This document shows positions 55,301-63,425 of a DNA stretch of 64,000 nucleotides, piece by piece. The stretch covers positions 2,232,001 through 2,296,000 of the forward strand of contig OZ244055.1 of NCBI GenBank assembly GCA_965214975.1, in the 5' to 3' direction. Within the stretch, counting starts at the first letter, position 1, and each line of letters begins with the position of its first letter. Position numbers and translations under genes: made by a program. The notes below the pieces were generated by a model. The model was not told the origin of the DNA, ran no database searches, and saw nothing but the letters and a program-made list of their open reading frames with translations. The stretch comes from JAJEBT01 sp965214975. GTDB lineage: Bacteria; Pseudomonadota; Alphaproteobacteria; MPNO01; UBA830.

Positions 55301-55509
55301 AGGGTGCAGCCGACGACAAGGCGCATGCGGCCGTCGTTGCGCACCAGACCTTCGATTCCCCGCGCCGCAAGCGCGAGAGCTCCGGCGTTGAAGTACCCGG
55401 TCAGCCGGTCGTAACGCTTGGCGTCCTCAAGCGCGGGAACATAGAAACGTCGGACCAGATCGCCATCCCCGGTGGTGTACTTGAAGCGCCATGAGTGGTC
55501 CCGCAGCAT
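52399..55509 (-). CDS. SNF2-type helicase with N-terminal phospholipase-D-like domain
   Basis: A 1036-residue defence-type helicase. Residues 1-200 form a PLD-like domain (YDRLTGYFNAGALALAARGI, FHEKTGIVEDRNGDRLAWTG, GSLNET) with one HxK half-site. The motor follows: Walker A ADEVGLGKTVQAG near residue 295, LDEAHHAR near 408, LLTATPMQ, and C-terminal QRIGRIDRLGQ near 835. It starts 2 bases after the methylase stop, so the two are coupled. It is inferred to translocate on DNA and possibly to cleave it. It appears intact. Confidence 0.9.
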   Translation of the reverse strand: MLRDHSWRFKYTTGDGDLVRRFYVPALEDAKRYDRLTGYFNAGALALAARGIEGLVRNDGRMRLVVGCTLDRPEIEAIAKGEELRDRVEHRLTGLPLAPPDPEAADALELLAWMVAHGFLEVKIAVPCDADGTPIPESALFHEKTGIVEDRNGDRLAWTGSLNETGAGWQGNWESISVCTSWGAEPARVDGEEESFASIWAGKSRHLIVLDVPEAVRRELLGFMPKTGKPTRLEPGPEDDLRDRIWAFIREAPSRSSGGERVGEATAAVSPWPHQARAFERLYGNWPPRLLVADEVGLGKTVQAGLLLRQAWLAKRARRVLILAPKAVLGQWQIELREKFNLNWPIYDKGKLTWYPSPALRNRNERDAGREDWHREPAVIASSQLMRRSDRAAELLERAEPWDLVVLDEAHHARRRGAGSQSEGGPNTLLKLMRGLKDRTQGLVLLTATPMQVHPVEVWDLLDLLGLPHEWSSRAFLEFFDDIEQQDPLPPAMERMASLFRSAENACGRLDAPETQRVTGLSSLKAKKILRALRDDATVPRRKLETEERRAAVKIMRAGTPMRWLVSRNTRGLLKRYFSMGMTTTPIAERQVQDRFLEMTGEERSIHDAVEDYIAGTYSRASDRERSAVGFVMTVYRRRLASSFGALHETLRKRRDAIDAGGHAKLFGLDEDLPDDEAADEMIDAEEAAGLERSALAHEQKAEIDGLLDAIGRLPPDSKLGRLRSVLRELRQDGYDQAMVFTQYTDSMDFLREALLEDAEWKLLCFSGRGGEVPGTGSDWAKIGRDDAKRRFRDKEADVLLCTDAAAEGLNFQFCGALVNYDMPWNPMRVEQRIGRIDRLGQENNTIRIVNLHYEGTIETDIYRSLRKRIGLFESVVGRLQPILARLPRKITQNVLAGESRDAPERADLVEAIERETDEHRNGGFDIDAIMDSDLVMPERPQSIVTMEDLDRIVASTGLMAPDIEIRPMGHREYSLLAPGMTTPLRITTDPAYYEKHAESLEFWSPGNPLFVPPESASPVEKTPPDKTLKAILDDG

Positions 55510-55511
55510 GG

Positions 55512-58463
55512 TCAGGATTCGTCGTCGCGCCAGAGCCTGAGCTGCTCCGGTTCGTCGACCCGCTTGCCGTAGGCCAGGCGTCTCAGATTCTCGAGAACCT
55601 CGAAGTCGCTTCCGAAGGCCGCCGTCTCGCCCTCCAGATCGACGCCCGTGAAGGCCCGGGAAACCGGCAAGACCTCAAGCACCGCCTTGAAGGCGGCAAT
55701 GAAACGGGGATCCTGGTCGATCATGGCGCCTGCCAGCAGTTCCCTGGCGGCTTCCAGCGAACGCATGCGCGCCAGATTCGCGACGTGGTGGATGGAATCG
55801 ATCATCCCGCGCGAGCCGTCGGCGGGGCCCAGCGCTCCTTTCGCTGCCCGGTGCGCACTGTCCCACAGGACAATGTCGCTGCTCTTCTTGCCTGCAAGCC
55901 TCCCCACGACATTGCCGTCGAGATCTGTGCCCACGGCGCGGGCGAGTCGCAACGCCTCGTCGTAGGAAAACACGGGCGCCTTGAAGGCATCCCAGGCGAG
56001 CACGAAGAATGCGGTGGCCGGATCGAGGTCGGCATCGGCCTTGAGATCGGTCAACTGCTCCAGACGCCACCGCTTGACCTCGCGTCGCGCGGCGTCGAGC
56101 GCATCCTCGGGCGTTGCAGCGTATGGATCCCATTCCTCCTCGAACAGCTCCTGCTGCCGCCGCCGTCGACGTTCCTGCGGCAACTCGCGCGGCGTGCCGC
56201 GCTTGAGCGGCCAGTGGCGGGAGAACTCCTCCAGAGCCGGGCCGAACGAGGCGAGATAGAGATCGACCCCGGAGATTCCCGCCTGTTGGAACTCCTCGAT
56301 CCGCCGGCGAACCGCCTTCGCCACGCCCGGTTCCACATCTTCCCAGTAGACGCCGTCACCGGAGGCGGCCTCGAGGACGCGTGGGCGGCACACCAGAAAG
56401 ACCGTGCTGTTGGCTGCGGCCTTGTTCCGAATGTGTAGGCTTCCCCCGGCTTCCGTGTTGATCGGCCACGACGCCGTGATGACGAAACCCGCTTCCATCA
56501 ACCCCTTGGTCAGCGCGTCCCATGCCCCCGTCGCCTTGTGCGTGAACATGAGCGTCATGATGCCGTCGGGTTTCAGCACCCGGTGGCACTCGGTGAAGAT
56601 CGAGGCCATGCGTTTCTGGTAATCCCGGCCCGCCAGCGCCCTGGCGTCCTTTTCGCCTCGAAAGCGCGCGACATTCGCGACGGCCTCGTTGTCCTTGTCG
56701 GCCAGATTGCGCCGGAACAGATCGGGGAAGACGTGACCGGCCGTGCGCTTGAGCCAGACATAGAAGAAGTCCGACAGTTCGGCGTACATGACGTTGTCGT
56801 AGTAGGGCGGGTCCATGACCACGGCGTCAATGCTGCTGTCCTTGATATGGTCGAGGCTGTCTGCCGGCTTGCAGGTGACCGTGATCGGCGGCGGCGTATA
56901 CTCCGCCGCTCCCGCGACGACGAACAGGTCGTCGTTGTCGCCGACTGCACCGGGACGCACGAGCGCAACCAGCTCGTCGATGCACTTGGCGGTCTGGGCA
57001 ATGGCCCAGTCGTGGCCGACTCCGGCGATCAACGGAGTCATCTCCCCGTAGGACCACTTGAACGAGAAATCATGACGGTCGAATGAGCCAATCAGAACTT
57101 CGCGGTTGGCTTGCCAACGAGTCATGCGAGAGTTGTAGTTCAGCAGCTTGTCCAGCGAGAGCGCCAGATACCCGTACGCTGCGCGGCGAACTTCGGTCAG
57201 TTCCCCGTTCGCCCGATCGGTTTCCAGCATCTCGCGGAAAACCTCGACGCTGGTCCCATGGCAGAGAAGCTGGCGCGGCGAGAACAGGTCGCGCCAGAGC
57301 GGCATGCCGTACTGGATGGGGCGATCGTCGTTGCTGACTTCGGGGAACGTCTCGCTCGGCACCATGCCGAGCGCATCCCACTCCGGTAGCTTTTCGGCGA
57401 GCCGGGCCGCGATGTCGTCACTGTTGTCGTCCTCGGGTCGCGGCGCTCGATAGCCGCGCTCCCACCTGTCCTTGCCGCGCCTGCCGGATTTGAGAATCTT
57501 CCCCGGCACACGCTTTTTGTAGACGACGGCGTAAAGCTGTTGCCCCATGTCTCCGGCTTGCGCCTGGCGCTTGATCTCGTCGCCGTCGATGACGCGTCCG
57601 CAATCCGGATACGGACAGGCTCCGTTGCCTTTGGACACCGTTCCCGGCGACTGCTCTCGCGTACTCTTCACGATCTCGAACGAACAGGCCCGGCCTTCGG
57701 AGCCTGGACCCGAAGCCAAGACCGGTTGCAACCGCACTCCCGTTCCGCCCGGCGCCAGCCTCCAGTTCGGGGAGAGCGGGACAAGGCCGGTGCAGTAGGG
57801 GCAGGCGATCGTGCGCGCCCAGATGAAATTGGTCGATATGGCGTCCGGTTCAGGTTCCTCGGGAAAGCAAGGTGCAAGTCGACCTTCCCTCATGTGAACG
57901 AACCGTCTCGCCAATGCAGAAAATTCGGGTCCGAGGTCGTGCCCGTATCGTAAGGACCACTCCACGGTTGCACGCATAATCAATGCTGAAACCGGGTTCA
58001 GATCGTTTGCAACAACCCTGGCGCCGACGCGGACTGCTTCGAAGGGAATGCTGCCTCCACCGGCAGTCGGATCCAAAGCAGCGCAGTCTTTCGGGGATGC
58101 ACCCAGAGCCGCAGTAACCCACTTAACATCGGCCTCATCGGGAACATGACCAAATGCTCGGGCATAGCTGTACGCCTGACCTTCGAAACGTCTGCCACGC
58201 CGACGTGCGGCATCGATCCTTTTGCGCGTGGTGACCGGATCGCCATGGATGCCCAGCACATGCAGAAACTTCTCGCGATCTGCGTCCGCCGGAAGCAGGG
58301 AAGCCAGAACGGCGGCGCGCGACGCAACCAGCGGCCGCCGTGCCCACCAGACATGCAGACGATTCGGGGCGGGGAAAGGCGTCATAGGCGTCCGTTCACG
58401 GACGCTTTCGATGCCAAGAACCGTGATCGGCAGCCAACGCTCGATCAAGCGGGTGTCGCGCAT
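55512..58463 (-). CDS. DUF1156 adenine-specific DNA methyltransferase
   Basis: A 983-residue protein with an N-terminal DUF1156 domain (ERWLPITVLGIESVRERTP, LHVWWARRPLVASRAAVLAS). SAM-binding motif I is LDPTAGGGSIPFEAVR near residue 128. Catalytic motif IV is VVMDPPYYDNVMY near residue 550, a DPPY signature of N6-adenine methylases. Cysteine pairs in ACPYCTG and ACPYPDCGR suggest a zinc site between them. It is predicted to mark host DNA so that the partner helicase and ATPase spare it. The frame is intact. Confidence 0.9.
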   Translation of the reverse strand: MRDTRLIERWLPITVLGIESVRERTPMTPFPAPNRLHVWWARRPLVASRAAVLASLLPADADREKFLHVLGIHGDPVTTRKRIDAARRRGRRFEGQAYSYARAFGHVPDEADVKWVTAALGASPKDCAALDPTAGGGSIPFEAVRVGARVVANDLNPVSALIMRATVEWSLRYGHDLGPEFSALARRFVHMREGRLAPCFPEEPEPDAISTNFIWARTIACPYCTGLVPLSPNWRLAPGGTGVRLQPVLASGPGSEGRACSFEIVKSTREQSPGTVSKGNGACPYPDCGRVIDGDEIKRQAQAGDMGQQLYAVVYKKRVPGKILKSGRRGKDRWERGYRAPRPEDDNSDDIAARLAEKLPEWDALGMVPSETFPEVSNDDRPIQYGMPLWRDLFSPRQLLCHGTSVEVFREMLETDRANGELTEVRRAAYGYLALSLDKLLNYNSRMTRWQANREVLIGSFDRHDFSFKWSYGEMTPLIAGVGHDWAIAQTAKCIDELVALVRPGAVGDNDDLFVVAGAAEYTPPPITVTCKPADSLDHIKDSSIDAVVMDPPYYDNVMYAELSDFFYVWLKRTAGHVFPDLFRRNLADKDNEAVANVARFRGEKDARALAGRDYQKRMASIFTECHRVLKPDGIMTLMFTHKATGAWDALTKGLMEAGFVITASWPINTEAGGSLHIRNKAAANSTVFLVCRPRVLEAASGDGVYWEDVEPGVAKAVRRRIEEFQQAGISGVDLYLASFGPALEEFSRHWPLKRGTPRELPQERRRRRQQELFEEEWDPYAATPEDALDAARREVKRWRLEQLTDLKADADLDPATAFFVLAWDAFKAPVFSYDEALRLARAVGTDLDGNVVGRLAGKKSSDIVLWDSAHRAAKGALGPADGSRGMIDSIHHVANLARMRSLEAARELLAGAMIDQDPRFIAAFKAVLEVLPVSRAFTGVDLEGETAAFGSDFEVLENLRRLAYGKRVDEPEQLRLWRDDES

Positions 58464-58470
58464 CGGCGTG

Positions 58471-58994
58471 TCAGGCGTAGATTCCGATGCGATCGTCGCC
58501 GGTGTGGCGGGACGGCTCGACCATCACGTGCACTTCTCCGCCATCCGGCCGGCCCCCGGCGCTGCACCATGGCCAGCGAAGCCACTCCGCCGTAATCGCC
58601 GTCCAGTTCGAGTTCGCCCTTCCACCACCCCCATGGATCCACCGGGGCCGCAATTTGCGGATGGCCACCCAAGAGTGGACTTCACGATCGATGCCAAGCG
58701 CCGTGAGGGGCATATGGCGCAACTGTTCCTCGAACAGGCGTACCAAGAAGTCGCGTGACGAACATGCGGAGCCATTTGAGTGCTAGCCCGGAAACGGTCC
58801 GCCGTGACCTGAAGACGAAGCCAATCCGTGGAAAACGCGGTCAGAGCTGGATGGGCGACTTGCAGTTCGGCATTGTCCGCTGCGTGCCTGGGCAGGAGAC
58901 CATGGAGCGCAAACAAGGCCGGCGCGAAGACCACCGGGTTGAAGCTTCCCGGCAACACGACGCTTACGCCGCTGGTTTCGGGATCGATCCGCAT
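58471..58994 (-). pseudogene. Small gene of the defence operon, broken by at least three frameshifts
   Basis: One protein appears spread over three frames: PGSFNPVVFAPALFALHGLL and TDWLRLQVTADRFR from the start codon at 58994, then FLVRLFEEQLRHMPLTALGI from near 58755, then AAPVDPWGWWKGELELDGDY from near 58660, and finally GGEVHVMVEPSRHTGDDRIG from near 58560, ending at 58471. The rebuilt product would be about 175 residues. I do not recognise the family. It sits 13 bases after the 159-aa gene and 7 before the methylase. Confidence 0.75.
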
Positions 58995-59007
58995 CGGGCT
59001 TCTCCGA

Positions 59008-59487
59008 TTACCGTTTCGGCTCGGTCAGCATGATGCGCAACGCGGTCAGCACCCTGCGGGGGCGCTTGCGGTGCATCGCCATTCCCAGCCAGTAGGCCGC
59101 CTCCTCGCGTCCCATCGACTCGATCCCCTCGGACACCGCTCTCATGTTCTCGCGGCTGCGCATCGGCGCGAGAGCGCGGAAGATGAGGCCCAGCATCAGG
59201 GCGAGATCCTCCGTCAGCGCATAGCCCCGCCTCGTGGCGTCGGCAGACCGTCCAAGCCTGACGCCGGCTCGCGAGAGCCTCCTCAGCACCAGATGCTCCA
59301 CCAGCTCGAGATTGCGTCCTCGAAGTCCGGCAACGCGCAACGCACAGGTCACGTGCGGTGAAGCGGGCGCGGGCAGTTGCCAGATCTCGTACCCGGCGTC
59401 CACCGGCCCATGGCGCCGTACCCGCAACTCGTAGCGCGGCGCGGAGTCCGGCGTCTCGACACTGGACATGCGTTCCAGCCGCGCCAT
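59008..59487 (-). CDS. Uncharacterised 159-aa protein of the defence operon
   Basis: A small basic protein (YELRVRRHGPVDAGYEIWQL, HVTCALRVAGLRGRNLELVE, GYALTEDLALMLGLIFRALA, EAAYWLGMAMHRKRPRRVL). The alternating strand-then-helix pattern suggests a compact fold. I do not recognise it with confidence. It begins immediately after the true stop of the ATPase gene (59488) and precedes the broken gene, so it belongs to the same transcript. It may be an accessory or regulatory subunit. Confidence 0.75.
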   Translation of the reverse strand: MARLERMSSVETPDSAPRYELRVRRHGPVDAGYEIWQLPAPASPHVTCALRVAGLRGRNLELVEHLVLRRLSRAGVRLGRSADATRRGYALTEDLALMLGLIFRALAPMRSRENMRAVSEGIESMGREEAAYWLGMAMHRKRPRRVLTALRIMLTEPKR

Positions 59488-62468
59488 TTACGCCATGACC
59501 TTTGCGGTGACATGTGCAGCGCCGCTCGAGAACTGGCTGAGCCGTTCGGTCAGCTTCTCAGCAGTGTTGTCGTTCAGTGCCAGTCCGTCGTCGAAGGTCA
59601 ACTCGAACCCGGCCTGGATATCCTTGGAACCGGCGTCCCGAAGTTGCGGCTCCAGGAATTCGCGGACCGGCTGCGCATCCTCCACCGAACCCCGGAACAC
59701 CAGTTCGAGCGTTCCTTGGTCGCGGGTCTCGTACTGGCCGGTGAAGGTCACGATCTTCCTGGCACCGGAGACCGCGCCCACCGAACCAAGAAGCCTGAAC
59801 GCGTCGCCCTCCTCGAACATGCGGATACTCAGCGAGGCAATGGCCTCGACTTCCTTCGAGCGGGCTTTCTCCCAGAGCTCTACGAGTGCTTCCCGGAGAA
59901 CTCCCTCGGCCGCGAACGGACCGGTCGCGGGATCGGGGCCGTTAGTACCGTCCGACCCCCCCCCCCCTCAGGGGGTGGCGGTGGGGGAGGTGGCGGCTGC
60001 CTTGGCCAGATGCCCTTTTTCTTGGCATAGGCCATCGTGAAAAGCATCGACTGCTCGTCGATGTCGATCCTGGCCGCCGCGTCGTCCGGACCGAACAGCA
60101 GGTCTCCGTGCCGGTACACGTACTCGCCCTGCTCGATGCCCTGCCTCACGCCGCGAACGAAAATGTCGTCGCCCACCAGGATCGGCAGGGCCGGATCGCG
60201 CCGGAACTCGTCCCGCAACGCCAGAACCGAGAGTTCCCCCTTCCTGAGCGGTGTCCGGTCGCGTACGGAGGCGGGCGAATCCGGCTTGTCCTCCGACAAA
60301 CGCATCTTGTTCAGGTCGCGCAGCGTCCGCACGATCTGCCGCTGCCCCGCCCCCGGCCGGTCGGAAGCGGAGTGCGTGTCGATTGCCGTGTGCGCCAGAT
60401 CGATGTCGCTTGCGTCGATGCGGTTGCGCGACGGGTAGAACACGTGCCGATAGCACTGCTGGATGGCGAGCGCGAGTTCCTGCTCCGACCGCTGCTCCAT
60501 CTCGCGCACCTTGGCCTGCTGGTGCTCGGCGAGTTCGACGAGACGCTCCGGCTTCTTCATTTCTTGTAACGCCAGTCGACGGAAGGCGTTGCGGCGCATG
60601 TCCTCCTTGCGAACTTCGTCCGCGGCCACGAAGATCAGGTTGTTGCGAAGCGTGCGCAAGGCGGATCCCTCGGCGCCCTTCCTCAAGTACATGCGTTCGA
60701 TCAATTCGGGTACGCGTTCGACGGAGGGCCCGATGGCCACGGCCTCGCATCCCAGGATCACCAGTTTCGGGCGTCCGTCCGCCACGTCATCGGCGATGTC
60801 GAACGGACCGCCGGGAAACGGCACGGCGTAGAGCACCCGGCCGCCGAACACTTCGCGGATCCGATCGTTCAACTCCGCTCGCGCTTCGCTGGCGTCGACA
60901 TGCTCTTCCACCCGCCGGATCATCTGGCGCAGATTCGCCTCGGCGAGAAAGCGCATCTGCGCGCCGGGGCGGTCGTCGAGGTAGGCGGACTCGGCAAGGA
61001 ACTTCACGCGCGCGTCCTCGACGAAACTGATGTCCAGCGCCGGACCCAGCACCGAGTAGCGCAGCCGTTCCGGAGAGATCCCCTTGAGCGGTTCGTTGAA
61101 TGCAAGCGTGTGCATGAAGATGGTGCGGGCGACATAGGAAGCGTATGGCGGAAGTCCCCCGTAATGCCGGGTGTCGATCTCCTCGGCCAACGCCGCCGCG
61201 CCAGCCGGCCCTGCCGACACGTCTCGGGAAACGGCGGGCGAGAACGCCGACTGTTCGAGGCGGGTCACGATCTCCTGGCGGATCGGCTCGTGGCCCGGAT
61301 CGATGTGATGCAGATGGATCGCCGTCGCGTCGGCGGGCCTGACTGTCCATAGATGGGCCACGGTGCGTGCCAGAAGCCGCAGCATTCCCCGCACTCGCTG
61401 AAAGTTGCCGAGCGTTGCCGTCTTCGCGGTCAGGGTCTCCAGGACTTCGGGGTGCAGGGGATAGCCGGAACGGAACTCCTCGAGGGTCTTCGGCCGGGAG
61501 GCGAACTCGGGCAAGTCGCCCCTGTGGGCGTTCCACTGCGCGCGGCAGGCGTCCGCGACGGTCTCCGCCGCCGTCGGGTCGATGAATTCGAACAGGCGCC
61601 GGAGAAGCACCTGAGCCGTCTCATCGTCTTCCGTTGGATTGAGCAATGTCGCCTTGCGCGCGGACACGCTCTCCGCTTCCGCCATGCCGTCCGCGATGAA
61701 CTGGTTTTCGTCACGATAGGCATCGTTGGCACGCCCGTCCTTGCCGATCGCCAGCGTGTAGACGAGAACCGCGTTGGGCGTGCCCTCCACGGCCTTGAAC
61801 AGCGAGGTCAGGAAAGCCGTCAGCTGGTCGCGGGCGCCCCCGAGTTTTCCGACCTTGCGAAGGTACACCGACAGTTCGTCCAGCAGGATGAGCGTCGGTT
61901 CGCCCCCGAACAGCTCGCGCAGCGTCTCGGCACCCGGAGCGACTCCGCTCTCGTCGCTCTTGCGCACTCGTTCGTATCCGTCGCTTCCGGCGAGGGCCGA
62001 AGCGATCTCGCCCCACGGGGTGTAGGCGAGATGTCCTCCTTCCATCCGGCGTCCGTTGGCCGGGTCGGCGTTCTCGCCGTCGAAGGCAGCGATGCGCACG
62101 GGAGCACTCGGGATCAGCCCGGGGTCGACAAACTCCTCGATGCGCGGGACGTCGCCGCCGCTGCGCGCGGCGTGGCACAACGCGATCAGCCCGTGCGATT
62201 TTCCTCCGCCATAGGACGTGTCGAGACGGAAGATCGACGCGGCCTCGCCGCCCGCGCCGCTCAGCCGGCCGCAGACATTCGCCAGAAGATTCTTGAGGCC
62301 CCTTGTAGGGTAGGTGTTGGCGAAGAAGCGGACCGGATTGGCATAATCGTCCGTTCCCTTGCCAACCACCACCCGCGCCAGATCCGCCGCGAAGTCGGCC
62401 TCCGTCACGGCACCCGTCAGGATGTCGCTGCGCGGACGGCAGGATTCGAATATCGTCGGCACCGTCAT
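59488..62468 (-). CDS. DUF499 AAA+ ATPase, frame changes at a poly-G tract
   Basis: A large ATPase related to the PglY/BrxC-type proteins. Walker A is LDTSYGGGKSHGL near residue 80 and Walker B TLILLDELSVYL near 190. The frame from 62468 passes through a polyproline stretch and enters a run of 12 G, after which it ends at 59880 with 29 unrelated residues. One frame over, without a stop until 59488, the protein continues as GVLREALVELWEKARSKEVE then KIVTFTGQYETRDQGTLELV. A run of 10 or 13 G would give one continuous protein of about 993 residues. Confidence 0.88.
59956..59967 (-). repeat. Homopolymer of 12 G (C on the plus strand) inside the ATPase gene
   Basis: Twelve identical bases form the exact point where the coding frame must shift by one base. 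Runs of this length slip readily during replication and are also error-prone in sequencing. Confidence 0.95.
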
Positions 62469-62727
62469 CGTTCGCCCGCTGCTTGCCCGTTTCCCCGGAC
62501 GGAGGCCACTGCGTTCACCGCCGTCCGTCGGTCGGTTCCAGCCCTTCCGAACCACCGCTCAACGCCGGTATTCAAGCCTGCATGTCCCCGTTCGACAACC
62601 GGCCGGCCGGCCGTTCCGCCCTCGGCCCTGGAGGAGTCCGTCACTTCTCCCATCGTCATGACCTTGGCGGCAGTTCGGTGGAAAATGCGCCGGAAAGCTG
62701 TCTTGGAAACCGTCGGATGATTTCAGC

Positions 62728-62765
62728 ATGAAGCGTCTTCATCAATGCAGACCATCAATGCAGAC
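62728..62765. promoter_or_regulatory. Palindrome and tandem repeat upstream of the defence operon
   Basis: ATGAAGCGTCTTCAT at 62728-62742 is a 15-base palindrome with a 3-base centre. It overlaps two tandem 13-base units CATCAATGCAGAC at 62740-62752 and 62753-62765. The cluster is about 260 bases upstream of the ATPase start and may bind a regulator. Confidence 0.45.
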
Positions 62766-63056
62766 CGGCATGATGGAGGATCATCATGCCTTGTGGCGAG
62801 ACCGCCTGCAAGCGGCATGCCGTGGCACGGCGGGACGATCCCGCGAACCCCGATTGCGGACGGTCCGGACCGTGTTCGGGCGGTTTCGGGTGTCGGGGTT
62901 GATACGCGACACCCCGGTTCGCGGCTTTCGGTTCGGGCAGGAGACCGGTCAGGATGCGCCGGATGTCAATGCCGGCGGACCGGCGGCGAGGCGGCCGCAC
63001 GCCGTGACGGACCCGCCGGCTGCCGCACCGGACTCCACGGGGAGGCTCCCCGACAT

Positions 63057-63300
63057 GACCGCGCGGATCCTGCCCGGCGAACCGGGCTTCCGCTTCGTGC
63101 CGACCCACGGCGTCGAGACCGAGGTGCGGCAGAGGCCGCATCGTCATCAAGGGGCTCGCCAGCGACCTCCCGGCCGAGCTGATCGCGCTGGATCTCGGCG
63201 ACGCGCTCGCGATCTGCGGCAAGCTCGATCAGCGCGATGTCTCGGGCCGGATCGATGCCGACGCTTCCGGGACGGCTCGGGGCTCCCGGCTTCCACGGGG
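63057..63300 (+). pseudogene. Fragmentary coding sequence with a frameshift
   Basis: From an ATG at 63057 the frame reads MTARILPGEPGFRFVPTHGV then ETEVRQR. After a one-base shift near 63137 the neighbouring frame continues as RIVIKGLASDLPAELIALDL and GDALAICGKLDQRDV before losing coherence near 63240. The family is not recognised. It looks like a degraded small gene. Confidence 0.4.
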
Positions 63301-63425
63301 AGCGAGACGGGAACCGGCAACGATCCGACCGGAATCGCCGACATGCGGGACGATGCTTTCCCCTTGGTCCGGGCCGCGGAGCGTGAGTCGGGATTCCTCG
63401 TCTGCCGGCGGGCTCTTCCCGTTCG

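Noticed and set aside
59880..59970. Programmed ribosomal frameshift at the G tract
   Set aside because: A run of G lacks a usual slippery heptamer and no downstream stimulatory structure was evident; replication slippage or a base-call error is simpler, though not excluded.
52399..62468. Canonical BREX or DISARM system
   Set aside because: The ATPase is PglY/BrxC-like, but PglZ, BrxA, BrxB, BrxL, DrmA, DrmB and DrmC are not visible.
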